Under the pieces are notes generated by a model, which ran no database searches, was not told where the DNA came from, and saw only the letters and a list, made by a program, of their open reading frames with translations. 64,000 nt of DNA. Origin: JALOAT01 sp041687015 (GTDB taxonomy: Bacteria; Pseudomonadota; Gammaproteobacteria; Thiohalomonadales; Thiohalomonadaceae). Position 1 is the stretch's first letter. Every line of letters starts with the position of its first letter. The DNA lies in the NCBI GenBank assembly GCA_041687015.1, contig JAWLCT010000011.1:19096-83095 (forward strand), written 5' to 3'. Made by a program: the position numbers and the translations under genes. Of this stretch, positions 8,260-16,840 are shown in pieces.

Positions 8260-8296
8260 TGGAAAACGAGCCGGGCAGGCTGGCAAGGGAGCGTTT

Positions 8297-8423
8297 TCTC
8301 TCGCAACGACGCGAAGAGCGCCAAGACATCTGTTGCGATGAAAAGCAGGAGTGCTGTTCCGCTCCACGGCATCTTGCCTTTTGTCATCCCCTTTGCTTGC
8401 TTGGCGTCCTTTGCGAGCGCCAA
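8297..8423. repeat. Imperfect inverted repeat of CGCAA(G)GACGC type
   Basis: A left arm CTCGCAACGACGCGAAGAGC then GCCAAGAC (8299-8327) is mirrored by a right arm CTTGCTTGGCGTCCTTTGCG then AGCGCC (8396-8422). The spacer of about 70 bp is non-repetitive. The pattern resembles other short-period inverted elements in this window (38979, 55136). It fills most of the 246-bp gap between 8259 and 8506. Confidence 0.6.
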
Positions 8424-8505
8424 TGAATCCGCTGGTTGGAAAAAATTACGCTGGCGCCTGGTTTCGCCTTTGCTCCGCGAGCCGTGGCGCGTTACGCTGC
8501 CACGC

Positions 8506-9132
8506 ATGTTCCCACTCGACATTTGGATGGCGTATACCACCGCCTGTATCCTGCTGGTGCTGGCGCCCGGTCCTGACAACCTGCTTGCCATCGGGCGCGG
8601 GCTGAGCCAGGGGCGGGTGGCGGCGCTGGTTTCAGGTTGCGCGTCGGGAACGGGCATCCTGTTTCATGTGGCCGCGGCCACGTTCGGACTGACCCTGCTG
8701 GTCCAGACCTCGGCCGTGGCGTTCATCATCGTGAAGGTGGTCGGTGCCGCGTATCTGCTGTGGTTGGGCATCAAGGTGTTGCGTTCCGGTGCACTCATCA
8801 CTGTCCAGCCGGCGGCGCCGGTGCCGTACCGGACGGTTTTCGTCACCGGCTTTCTGTCCGCGACCCTCAATCCCAAGCCCGGTCTTTTCGTGCTGGCGTT
8901 TCTGCCGCAGTTCGCCGATCCCGGGCGCGGTTCCGTGACATTGCAGATGCTCGGTTACGGCTTGTGGTTTGCACTGCTGACCGCGGCGGGGTTTTCCCTC
9001 CTGGGTATGTTCGCCTCGCGAATTTCCTCCTGGTTGCAGGGAAGACCGCGTGTGGTCGGGGCCCTGAATCTGGGCGCCGGTGTTTCCTTCATTGCCGCGG
9101 GCCTCTCGGTGGCGGCGCTGCGGCAACGCTGA
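8506..9132 (+). CDS. LysE/RhtB family amino-acid exporter
   Basis: A 208-residue inner-membrane protein with six predicted helices. Family features are the N-terminal YTTACILLVLAPGPDNLLAI, GLSQGRVAALVSGCASGTG, LWLGIKVLR and GFLSATLNPKPGLFVLAFLPQF. Members export basic or neutral amino acids or homoserine lactones with proton exchange. The frame is open further upstream, but ATG 8506 fits the family start and the upstream residues derive from repeat DNA. The next gene follows after 12 bp, suggesting co-transcription. Substrate not predictable. Confidence 0.88.
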   Translation: MFPLDIWMAYTTACILLVLAPGPDNLLAIGRGLSQGRVAALVSGCASGTGILFHVAAATFGLTLLVQTSAVAFIIVKVVGAAYLLWLGIKVLRSGALITVQPAAPVPYRTVFVTGFLSATLNPKPGLFVLAFLPQFADPGRGSVTLQMLGYGLWFALLTAAGFSLLGMFASRISSWLQGRPRVVGALNLGAGVSFIAAGLSVAALRQR

Positions 9133-9144
9133 CGGCGATCCCGT

Positions 9145-9780
9145 ATGACGCTGCCGTTCACCGTCGCGGCCTTTTTCGACATTTTTCGTGCCTACAACGA
9201 AGCGGTCTGGCCTGCGCAACTGCTGCTCGTGGTGCTTGCGCTGTTGGCCGTGGCGCTGGTGTGGCGTCCCCGGGCCGGATCCAGCGTGGCGGTGTCTGCG
9301 GTGCTTGCTCTGTTGTGGGCCTGGCTCGCGATTGCTTACCACCTGGTGTTTTTCGCGCGCATCAATCCACTGGCCTACGGTTTTGCGGCCGCTTCCCTGG
9401 CGGGTGCGCTGGTGTTTTTCTGGCAAGGCGTGATCGGTCGCAGGCTACGCTTCAGGCGCGTGGCAGGGCTGCGCGGCACGGCCGGTGCGGCGCTCATCGG
9501 TTTCGCACTCGTGGTGTATCCGCTCTGGTCCTGGCAAGCCGGGCACCCGTGGCCTGCCATGCCCACCTTCGGTCTGCCATGCCCCACCACCCTGTTCACC
9601 ATCGGCATGCTCGCGTTCCTTGAACAGCCGCATCCACGCAGTGTGTACGTGGTGCCGGTCCTGTGGGCGTTGGTGGGCAGCCAGGCGGCGTTCCTGCTCG
9701 ACGTGCCGCAGGATTTCGCGCTCGTTCCCGCGGCGGTCGCCGGTCTGGTGTTTGCGCGACAGGGTGCGCGCCGTCGGTAA
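9145..9780 (+). CDS. DUF6064-like multi-pass membrane protein
   Basis: A 211-residue, very hydrophobic protein with about six helices. The opening MTLPFTVAAFFDIFRAYNEA, then FFARINPLAYG and TFGLPCPTTLFTIG, match the DUF6064 family as I know it. The family has no known role; the conserved FGLPCPTT loop suggests a functional site near the membrane. It follows the LysE gene by 12 bp and faces the convergent molybdopterin gene with 24 bp between the stops. Confidence 0.75.
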   Translation: MTLPFTVAAFFDIFRAYNEAVWPAQLLLVVLALLAVALVWRPRAGSSVAVSAVLALLWAWLAIAYHLVFFARINPLAYGFAAASLAGALVFFWQGVIGRRLRFRRVAGLRGTAGAALIGFALVVYPLWSWQAGHPWPAMPTFGLPCPTTLFTIGMLAFLEQPHPRSVYVVPVLWALVGSQAAFLLDVPQDFALVPAAVAGLVFARQGARRR

Positions 9781-9804
9781 ACGCAGGGATTCCGCCGTTG
9801 CTGG

Positions 9805-10578
9805 TCAGATGCCTGCGTACCATTCGTAGCCGTGGTCTTCCCAGTAGCCGCCACGGCCGCCGTTGATGCCGTCGAAGCTTTCCACCAGTTCGATGCGCCG
9901 CAGGTATTTCGCCATTTTGTAACCCAACTGCCTTTCCACGCGCAGACGCAGCGGTGCGCCGTAGGGTACCGGCAGGGGCTGGTCATTCCATTCGTAGGCG
10001 AGGATGGTCTGGGGATGGTAGGCGTCGATGAAATCGATGCTTTCGTAGTAACGGGCCCCCGTGGCGTCCATGGTATCGAAACAATGGAACACTACGAAGC
10101 GCGCCCGTGGCAGGGGCCGTACCTCATCGAGCAAGGCACTGAGCCGTGCGCCGCGCCACTTGGCAATCGCGCTCCAGCCTTCCACACAATCATGGCGCGT
10201 AATCTGGGTGCGTGAGGGCAGGGTGCGCAGTTCAGCCAGCGAGTAACGCCGGGGCTGTTCCACCAATCCGTCCACGGGCAGACGCCAGGTGGCGAACCCA
10301 CGGGCGGCCAGTGCCTGGTAATCCGCATCCGCCGGCCGGTAAGTGCCGTTGCTCGGAAACCGCGCCGACAGATCCGCCTCGGTAAACTCGGTGGCCAGGG
10401 TGCTGCGTCGCGCCAGGGCGCGATGCACACGCAGGTTCAGCCGTTCCGCACTGCCCAGCAGGCGCGGGAACCAGTCGCTCTGCGACAGTCGGTCGCAGCC
10501 CCCCAGCGCGAACAGGCTGCCGAGCCCGAGCAGGCGCAGCAGGACACGGCGTCGGTGCTGGGAAACGGGGCGCTTCAT
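9805..10578 (-). CDS. Molybdopterin-dependent oxidoreductase, MsrP/sulfite-oxidase-like lipoprotein
   Basis: A 257-residue protein with an N-terminal twin-arginine-like stretch (HRRRVLLRLLGLGSLFALGGC) whose lipobox LGGC would anchor it as a lipoprotein in the periplasm. The oxidoreductase Mo-binding domain shows LPSRTQITRHDCVEGWSAI, with the Cys expected to ligate molybdenum, then WRGARLSALLDE and PYGAPLRLRVERQLGYKMAK. It overlaps the upstream cytochrome b gene by 4 bp, so the pair looks like a YedYZ/MsrPQ-type quinol-linked reductase, though the membrane partner is of a different cytochrome b family. The substrate could be a sulfoxide or another small oxidised compound. Confidence 0.85.
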   Translation of the reverse strand: MKRPVSQHRRRVLLRLLGLGSLFALGGCDRLSQSDWFPRLLGSAERLNLRVHRALARRSTLATEFTEADLSARFPSNGTYRPADADYQALAARGFATWRLPVDGLVEQPRRYSLAELRTLPSRTQITRHDCVEGWSAIAKWRGARLSALLDEVRPLPRARFVVFHCFDTMDATGARYYESIDFIDAYHPQTILAYEWNDQPLPVPYGAPLRLRVERQLGYKMAKYLRRIELVESFDGINGGRGGYWEDHGYEWYAGI

Positions 10579-11387
10579 CCGTGCGGTCCCCGGGGCCGAA
10601 ACCAACCGGTGATCATGGCGCGCAATTCGCGGACAGGCCCCACGGCGATGACCATCAGCACGTGCACCACCGTGAACACCACTAGCCCGAACGCCACGAT
10701 GAAATGGATGCTGCGCGCCGACTGGCGCCCGTCGAAGGTGGTGACCAAGGCCGGAAACACTGCATCGAGCCACGGGGACATGGTCAGGCCGGTCAGCAGC
10801 ATGAGGGGTGCGAGCACGAACACGACGACGAGATAGGAGATCTTCTGCAGCGGGTTGTAGCCTTGTTCCGCGTCGGCACGCAATGAGCGCAGGGAAAGGT
10901 GGCTGCGCACGGTGTGTGGGAGATCGCGGATCTCGTCGCCCCGCACCCACAGGTCGCGCCGCAGGTGACGGCTGGCAATGCCCCAGGCGATATAGGCCAG
11001 CCCGTTGAGCACGAACAGCCAGGCAAAGAACAAGTGCCAGCGACGCCCCATGGCCAGCCAGCGATCGCCGGGAATGGTCGCCCAGGCCGGAAAGCCGCGC
11101 GGCGTCCCGTCGGAATAGCCGAGTACGCCGGTGGTGTCGAACTCGCGGCCAAACAGGACGGTGATGCCCTGGCGTTCCCCATCGGCCAAATCGGTGCGGG
11201 CCATGGTGGCAAGCCAGGCCTGCCCGGGATCGGAACGCTCGCCCCAGTAGAGTGCCGGGTGGGCGTTGAAGATCTGCAGCCCGCTGCCCAGCATCACGAC
11301 GAGGAACAGGAAATTCAGCCAGTGGGTGATGCGTACCGGCAATCGGTGGCGGTAAAACCCGCGGCGAATAGGGTGCGGTGCGTCCAT
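10575..11387 (-). CDS. Cytochrome b/b6 domain membrane protein
   Basis: A 270-residue protein with about four to five membrane helices of the Ni-Fe hydrogenase/formate dehydrogenase cytochrome b type. Candidate heme-ligating histidines lie in PVRITHWLNFLFLVV near the N-terminus, in RRWHLFFAWLFVLNG and in IHFIVAFGLVVFTVVHVLMV. It lies directly upstream of, and overlaps by 4 bp, the molybdopterin lipoprotein gene, so it probably passes electrons from the quinone pool to that enzyme. Start ATG 11387 gives RRGFYRHRLPVRITHW, typical for the family. Confidence 0.85.
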   Translation of the reverse strand: MDAPHPIRRGFYRHRLPVRITHWLNFLFLVVMLGSGLQIFNAHPALYWGERSDPGQAWLATMARTDLADGERQGITVLFGREFDTTGVLGYSDGTPRGFPAWATIPGDRWLAMGRRWHLFFAWLFVLNGLAYIAWGIASRHLRRDLWVRGDEIRDLPHTVRSHLSLRSLRADAEQGYNPLQKISYLVVVFVLAPLMLLTGLTMSPWLDAVFPALVTTFDGRQSARSIHFIVAFGLVVFTVVHVLMVIAVGPVRELRAMITGWFRPRGPHG

Positions 11388-11460
11388 GGCTTGTTGCGCG
11401 GGCCTTCACACGCCCGTGTCAGGAACAGGCTAGCAGAGGCGGGCGGCAGCGCGCGTCGCC

Positions 11461-13503
11461 TCATACCAGCCAACGCCCGATCTCCAGCAGCAGACGCACC
11501 AGGCCGGCCACCAGCAGGGCCACCCCCACGGACAGGGTGACCGAGGCGAGGGCCTCCTTGCGCCCAATGGTCTTGAGCATCACCGCAAAGGTCGAAACAC
11601 AGGGCACGTAGAAGGTGAGGAACAACAGGAAAACGGTGATCTGCACCGGGTCGAGGATGTCGCCCACCTCGAAGGTGCCGAGCGCCTGATAGATCATCAG
11701 CAGCGACAATTCCTTGCGCAGCACGCCGAACAGGATGGGCAGGCCCAGCACCACCGGCAGGCCCAGCCACCAGCTGGTAACCGGCGTGAGCAAGGTGTTG
11801 ATGATGGCATCGGCGCCGAAATGACTCAGCAGCGCCAGCACCACACTGCCGCCCACCAGCAGCGGCGTCACGATGGTGACGATGTCCTCGGTGCGCGACC
11901 AGGTGGTGGCGAGCAAGCTGCGAAGCTCGGGCAGGGCATAGGGCGGGATCTCCAGCACCTGACCGGGGCCGGTTTCAGGCTGGCGGCGTGCAAGCAACCG
12001 GCCCACCACAGCGATGACGGTGGTGGCCAACAGGAAGATGGCCAGCACACCGCCGGCGCCCAGGTATTTGCCGGCGAGCGCCAGGATGATGGCCGAACGC
12101 GCGGAGCAGGGTACGAAGGTGATCAGCAGCGATGCCACGACGCGGGCGCGCCCACGGGTACTGGCGGCCGCGGCGGAAAGCGCCGGCACGTTGCAGCCGA
12201 AGCCCAGCAGGAACGGTACCGCAACACTGCCGTGCAGGCCCACGTGGTGGAAACCGCGATCCACCACGAAGGCGATGCGCTGCATCACACCCGCTTGTTC
12301 CAGGGCAACGAGCAGCATGACCAGCGGCAACATGTAGGGCACAACGATGCCCACCAGGCCGATGAGCCCGTCCACGATAGCGCGCCCCACCACGCCCGTG
12401 GTGGATTGCGGGTTCCAGCCGGCGGCCAAATCGATGAGCCGCGCCGCTGTCAGGCTGTCCAACCAGGCACTGACCTCGAACACCACGAACAGCACCGCAG
12501 CGAAGACCACCAGGCTGCCGAGCAGGCCCCACTGCGGGTGGAGGAACAGCTCATCCAGCCAGTAACGCCAGCCCTTGCCCTCGTGGGGGGCACCCAGACG
12601 GGTGACACTCTCGAACAGGGTGGCGGCGCGGTGATGGCGATCGGCGTGTAGTTCCTCGGCCAACGGCCGCGGAAGCTGGCGTTCGGCCTCGGCACGCAGA
12701 CCGGCGATGTCGGCGTGCAGGGCGGGGAAGTGCTGATCCATTTCCTCATGGAAATAGCCTTCACCCATGGCGATCTGGGTGAGCAGGAAGGGATGGGGCA
12801 CGCCGAAGGCCTCGTGCACGTCCGGACGGCTGAGCAATTGGCTGAGCGGGCGCAGGCTGTCACGGATGTGGTGATTGCATGACTGCGGAATCGGGCAGGC
12901 CTGCTGGCGTACGGCGTCCACGGCACGCGCGAAAACTTCTGCGATGCCATGGCCCATGAGCGCCACCGTGGGCACCACCGGCATGCCGAGCGCACGGCTC
13001 AGGGCCCGCGCGCTGATGTGCAGACCCTTGCGTGCGGCGCTGTCCATCATGTTAAGGGCGATCACGACCGGTCGGCCGAGGTGGCTCAGCTCGAGGGTGA
13101 GTTCCAGATCGCGTTCCAGGGCGGTGGCATCCACCACCTGGATGATCACATCGGGTGGCGAAAAGGGCGCGCGTGTGCTTTCGTGCGCGGCAATGGGCGG
13201 CGGCTGGTCGCCCCAAAGCAGGTATTGCAGGGCATCCCGCTCGTCACTGCCGCTGAGATGCAGGGAACGGATACTCGGCAGCTCCACCACCCGTGCCTCG
13301 TCCAAGCCAATCTGCACCGCGCACTCGCGGTAGGGGCGATCACCGGAGAGCTCGCCTTTCTGAATGGAGGTACTGGACACCGCATCGAACAGGGTGCTCT
13401 TGCCGCAGTTCGGCATGCCGATGAGGGCGATGCGGAGGCGGTGCTCACCACGGAAAAGGTTGCGGGGAACGGGAACGACGGCTTCATGGGAGGCAGGTTT
13501 CAT
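11461..13503 (-). CDS. feoB: Divergent FeoB-type ferrous iron transporter
   Basis: A 680-residue protein with an N-terminal GTPase-like domain (about 20-190), a linker and a C-terminal membrane domain with two gate repeats. The P-loop is intact (GMPNCGKST, residues 29-37) and NMMD serves as the G4 motif, but the G3 region reads VVELPSIRSL where FeoB normally has DLPG. In the membrane part GFGCNVPA is conserved, while the second gate motif is FVPCSARSAII in place of the usual SCGARLPVY. ATG 13503 was chosen for the normal N-terminus; the frame runs open upstream to 13839 without a domain. No feoA or feoC is adjacent. It may move Fe(II) or another divalent metal with altered nucleotide control. 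Confidence 0.82.
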   Translation of the reverse strand: MKPASHEAVVPVPRNLFRGEHRLRIALIGMPNCGKSTLFDAVSSTSIQKGELSGDRPYRECAVQIGLDEARVVELPSIRSLHLSGSDERDALQYLLWGDQPPPIAAHESTRAPFSPPDVIIQVVDATALERDLELTLELSHLGRPVVIALNMMDSAARKGLHISARALSRALGMPVVPTVALMGHGIAEVFARAVDAVRQQACPIPQSCNHHIRDSLRPLSQLLSRPDVHEAFGVPHPFLLTQIAMGEGYFHEEMDQHFPALHADIAGLRAEAERQLPRPLAEELHADRHHRAATLFESVTRLGAPHEGKGWRYWLDELFLHPQWGLLGSLVVFAAVLFVVFEVSAWLDSLTAARLIDLAAGWNPQSTTGVVGRAIVDGLIGLVGIVVPYMLPLVMLLVALEQAGVMQRIAFVVDRGFHHVGLHGSVAVPFLLGFGCNVPALSAAAASTRGRARVVASLLITFVPCSARSAIILALAGKYLGAGGVLAIFLLATTVIAVVGRLLARRQPETGPGQVLEIPPYALPELRSLLATTWSRTEDIVTIVTPLLVGGSVVLALLSHFGADAIINTLLTPVTSWWLGLPVVLGLPILFGVLRKELSLLMIYQALGTFEVGDILDPVQITVFLLFLTFYVPCVSTFAVMLKTIGRKEALASVTLSVGVALLVAGLVRLLLEIGRWLV

Positions 13504-13730
13504 CGCACACAGTTTCCCGAAATGCTGCTTTGTCAGCAAGCCGTTGTTACGCGTGGGCGGGCGTGTGGATGGGGGCGCCACTGAACCAGGGACCCCGACA
13601 CCCCGGTGAGGGATTTCACTCGAAGTTGCGGCATTTGCCACGGCCGTCAACATCGGTTCGGGGTTATGGTCAAAGCACCACGGGGGCCGGGGAATTGGCC
13701 CGATCCGTGCTCGGGTGTTGCAAACCTGCC

Positions 13731-14051
13731 ATGACCATGCCGACAGCCAAATCACACCGACCGGGCAACCCGGTGCTCGCACTGTTGACGTTCGTCGCCT
13801 TGATGTTCGTCGGAGTGCTCGTCCATGCCGCTTGGGCATCCGACGCGACGGCGCTCGCCAACCGGGAGCGCGTCCGCGCGCTGGGTCTTACCGACCTGTG
13901 TCTGTCGACGGAAGCACGCTATACGCGACACCTGTCCCAAGCCGATTACCACACGCCGTTTCAGGACCACCCGGTGGCTCTGGAACACTTTCCCTCGGGC
14001 ACTTTGATTGCACCGCCGCCGCACCTGCGCCATGCACCACTTTCTCAATAG
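13731..14051 (+). CDS. Small exported protein of the NosL/ABC locus, function unknown
   Basis: A 106-residue protein with a signal-peptide-like N-terminus (LALLTFVALMFVGVLVHAAWA, cleavage probably after AWA). The mature part has one Cys (DLCLSTEARYTRH) and several His residues. It is divergent from feoB, and its end overlaps the ABC permease start by 20 bp, so it belongs to the following operon. I do not recognise a family. Position and His/Cys content would fit a periplasmic metal-handling helper, which is inference. An alternative ATG at 13737 is two codons downstream. Confidence 0.6.
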   Translation: MTMPTAKSHRPGNPVLALLTFVALMFVGVLVHAAWASDATALANRERVRALGLTDLCLSTEARYTRHLSQADYHTPFQDHPVALEHFPSGTLIAPPPHLRHAPLSQ

Positions 14052-15165
14052 ACAGCGTTATCTGCTCGATTACACGGTGGCGGCCCTGCGTCGGCGCCGC
14101 GCCAAAAACCTCGGGCTGCTGACGGTCTACACGGCGTTGGTGTTCCTGGTCGCTTCCGTGATGCTGTTCAGCCACGCTCTGAAGCGCGAGGCGGCGTTGA
14201 TGCTGGAGGCCGCGCCCGAGGTGGTGGTGCAAAAAGTCACCGCCGGTCGTCATGACCTCCTGCCCGCGGCCCACGTGGAAGCCTTGCGCGGAATCCGTGG
14301 CGTTCGCAAGGTGGAAGGACGCCTGTGGGGCTACCACTTCGATCCTGTGGTCGCCGCCAACTACACCCTGATGGTTCCCTCCGACCGGAAGGTGGCGGCA
14401 GGCACGGCGATACTCGGCAGCGGTGTCGCCGAAGCGCGTGGCGCCGCGGTGGGGGACCTGCTGTCCCTGCGCACCAGTAACGGCCGCGCGCTGCCTCTGC
14501 GGGTGGTCGAGGTGATGCCCCATGAATCGGCGCTGGTCGCCGCGGACCTGCTGCTGCTCAGTGAACGGGACTTCCTCGCCATCAGCGGCATGCCTGCGGG
14601 TTTTTATACCGATGTAGCCCTGTCCGTGGCGCACCCGCGCGAGGTGCGCACGGTGGCCGAGAAGGTACTGGCGCGTCTGCCCGACAGCCGCCCCATCCTG
14701 CGTGAGGAGATCCTGCGCACCTACGCGGCGCTGTTCGACTGGCGCGAAGGCCTGTTGCTGGTATTGCTGGTCACGTCGGGACTGGCCTTCGCCATGTTGG
14801 CCTGGGAAAAGGCCTCCGGACTCAGCGCCGACGAGCGGCGCGAGATCGGCATTCTCAAGGCGGTGGGCTGGGACACCGGCGACGTGATGCGTATGAAACT
14901 CCTGGAGGGCGGCCTGCTGTCTCTGCTGGCATTCATGCTGGGCTTCGTGCTGGCCTATGCCCATGTGTTCGCCTTCGGCGCACCGCTGTTCGCCTCGGCG
15001 CTGCGCGGCTGGGCAGTGCTCTACCCCGAAGTGCGACTCACGCCCGCCGTGGACGGCCTGCAACTGGTGGGCCTGTTCCTGCTCACGGTGGTGCCTTACA
15101 CCGCTGCCACCCTGATCCCGGTGTGGCGCGCAGCGGTAACCGACCCCGATGCGGTGATGCGATGA
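14032..15165 (+). CDS. FtsX-type ABC transporter permease
   Basis: A 377-residue permease. A membrane helix at about residues 25-48 is followed by a roughly 200-residue periplasmic domain and three helices near the C-terminus, the MacB/LolC/FtsX topology. EREIGILKAVGW-like wording is present as ADERREIGILKAVGWDTGDV, the family cytoplasmic loop. Start ATG 14032 lies inside the preceding small gene. It overlaps the ATPase gene by 4 bp. Such transporters usually act as mechanotransmitters or lipoprotein/peptide exporters; beside nosL genes a role in copper-site maturation is plausible. Confidence 0.88.
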   Translation: MHHFLNRQRYLLDYTVAALRRRRAKNLGLLTVYTALVFLVASVMLFSHALKREAALMLEAAPEVVVQKVTAGRHDLLPAAHVEALRGIRGVRKVEGRLWGYHFDPVVAANYTLMVPSDRKVAAGTAILGSGVAEARGAAVGDLLSLRTSNGRALPLRVVEVMPHESALVAADLLLLSERDFLAISGMPAGFYTDVALSVAHPREVRTVAEKVLARLPDSRPILREEILRTYAALFDWREGLLLVLLVTSGLAFAMLAWEKASGLSADERREIGILKAVGWDTGDVMRMKLLEGGLLSLLAFMLGFVLAYAHVFAFGAPLFASALRGWAVLYPEVRLTPAVDGLQLVGLFLLTVVPYTAATLIPVWRAAVTDPDAVMR

Positions 15166-15842
15166 GCGGTTTCATCGAAGTGCGCGGCGTGCGCAAGGCC
15201 TACAACGAAGGCCAGCCCAACATGTTCCATGCGGTGGACGGCATCGATCTGGATCTGCGCCAGGGTGAGGTGACCTTGTTCACCGGCCCGAGCGGCTCCG
15301 GCAAAACCACGCTGCTCACCCTGGTGGGCGGGCTTGCGCGTCCCACGGAAGGCCGCGTGCATGTCGATGGCGAGGCATTGTCCAGTCTGCCCGAACGCTT
15401 TCTCACCGAGCGTCGCCGGCGCCTGTTCGGTTTCGTCTTCCAGCAGTTCAACCTGATCCGCGGACTCTCCGTGCTCGACAATGTGATGCTGCCGGCCTAT
15501 CCGCTGGCACCATCCCATCAGCATCTGCATGCGCGCGCCGGCACGCTGCTGGAAAGCCTCGGGCTTGCGCACCGGCAGAATGCGCGCGTGGAATCGCTGT
15601 CGGGCGGCGAGGCGCAGCGCACCGCCATCGCCCGCGCCCTGATCAACGACCCGCCTGTGATCATCGCAGACGAGCCCACCGCCAACCTGGACAGTCACTT
15701 GTCGGAAGCCTTCCTCGCCATCGTGACGCGCCTGAAGGCGGAGGGCCGCACGGTGCTGCTCGCCAGTCATGACCCACTGGTGATTAAGGCGGGCGTGGTG
15801 GACCGCCGTGTATCGCTGCGCGACGGACGCGTGGTGGGCTGA
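15162..15842 (+). CDS. ABC transporter ATP-binding protein (LolD/MacB type)
   Basis: A 226-residue cytoplasmic ATPase. Walker A GPSGSGKTT (about residue 44), Q-loop FVFQQFNLIRGLSVLDNV, ABC signature LSGGEAQRTAIARAL, Walker B VIIADEPTANLD and the H-loop LLASHDP are all intact. It overlaps the permease gene (ATGA) and the next gene (TGATG), so the three are translationally linked. It powers the FtsX-type permease. The signature has E in place of the more frequent Q after LSGG, which is harmless. Confidence 0.93.
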   Translation: MSGFIEVRGVRKAYNEGQPNMFHAVDGIDLDLRQGEVTLFTGPSGSGKTTLLTLVGGLARPTEGRVHVDGEALSSLPERFLTERRRRLFGFVFQQFNLIRGLSVLDNVMLPAYPLAPSHQHLHARAGTLLESLGLAHRQNARVESLSGGEAQRTAIARALINDPPVIIADEPTANLDSHLSEAFLAIVTRLKAEGRTVLLASHDPLVIKAGVVDRRVSLRDGRVVG

Positions 15843-16840
15843 TGCTGTTTCATCCCGCGATCATGGCCCTGCTCACCACCGACCTGCTGTCGCTGGTGTT
15901 GCTGGTGCCCGCGGCGGCGTTTGCCGTTCAGGTGCTGCGGCATTGGAATCTCGCGAGCGGCAGTGTGCGTCAAATCCGCCTCGAACGCGCCACCTATCTG
16001 GTCGCCACCATCGTCGGTTTCGTGCTCGCGGCACAGCTGCTCGCCTTGCTGTTGTTCGTGTTCACCGCCGACGCGCTCGCGGTCCAGTTCGTAGGTGCCA
16101 TGTGCGCGGTGGGCACGTTGAACGTGAATGGTTGGGGATTTCCTGCGCTCGTGCTGAAGCTGGCACTGTTCTTTGCCGCGGCCGCCTGGCTCATCGTGCA
16201 CAACATCGATGAACGGGCCCGCGACTATCCGTTCATTCGTGCCAAATACGGACTGCTGCTGTTCATTCTGCCGCTCGCACTCGCCGCCGCGCTGGTGCAG
16301 TTCCAGTATTTCCTGGGATTGCGCGCCGACGTGATCACCTCCTGTTGCGGCAGTCTGTTCAGCAGCCAGGCGCAAGGCGTCAGCGGGGACATGGCCGCGC
16401 TGCCGCCGCTGCCTGCGCAGATCGGCTTTTACCTGGTCATGGCGCTCACCCTGGCTGCGGGCGCCTGGTCGCTGCTGCGTCGCGGCTCGGCATGGCCGTT
16501 CGCCCTGCTGAGCAGCGCGGGTTTCTTCGTCGCCATCGCCGCGGTAATCGCCTTCGTGTCACCCTACATCTACGAGCATCCCCATCACCACTGCCCGTTT
16601 TGCCTGTTGAAGCGCGAATACGGCTACCTGGGATACCTGCTTTATCTGCCGCTGTTTTCCGCCGCCGCACTCGGTTTCGGCATGTTGACCAGCCTCGCTT
16701 TGGCCCGGACCGCCGGCGCCCGCTCTGCACTGGCGGGCGTGTTGCCGCGCATGACGGCAGCGGCGGCCGCACTGTGGCTCGTGTTCACCCTCCTGGTGGC
16801 CTGGTTCTCGGCCACCTCGCACCTGAAGCTGCTTGGATGA
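15842..16840 (+). CDS. Polytopic membrane protein of the NosL/TlpA locus
   Basis: A 332-residue protein with about eight helices. Notable are a Cys pair in DVITSCCGSLF (middle) and a His/Cys-rich loop EHPHHHCPFCLLKREYGYLG near residue 240, which could bind copper or exchange disulfides. It overlaps the ABC ATPase gene by one base and the tlpA-like gene by 4 bp. I do not recognise a characterised family. The HHHCPFC loop and the neighbours point to periplasmic copper or thiol chemistry, as inference. Confidence 0.75.
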   Translation: MLFHPAIMALLTTDLLSLVLLVPAAAFAVQVLRHWNLASGSVRQIRLERATYLVATIVGFVLAAQLLALLLFVFTADALAVQFVGAMCAVGTLNVNGWGFPALVLKLALFFAAAAWLIVHNIDERARDYPFIRAKYGLLLFILPLALAAALVQFQYFLGLRADVITSCCGSLFSSQAQGVSGDMAALPPLPAQIGFYLVMALTLAAGAWSLLRRGSAWPFALLSSAGFFVAIAAVIAFVSPYIYEHPHHHCPFCLLKREYGYLGYLLYLPLFSAAALGFGMLTSLALARTAGARSALAGVLPRMTAAAAALWLVFTLLVAWFSATSHLKLLG

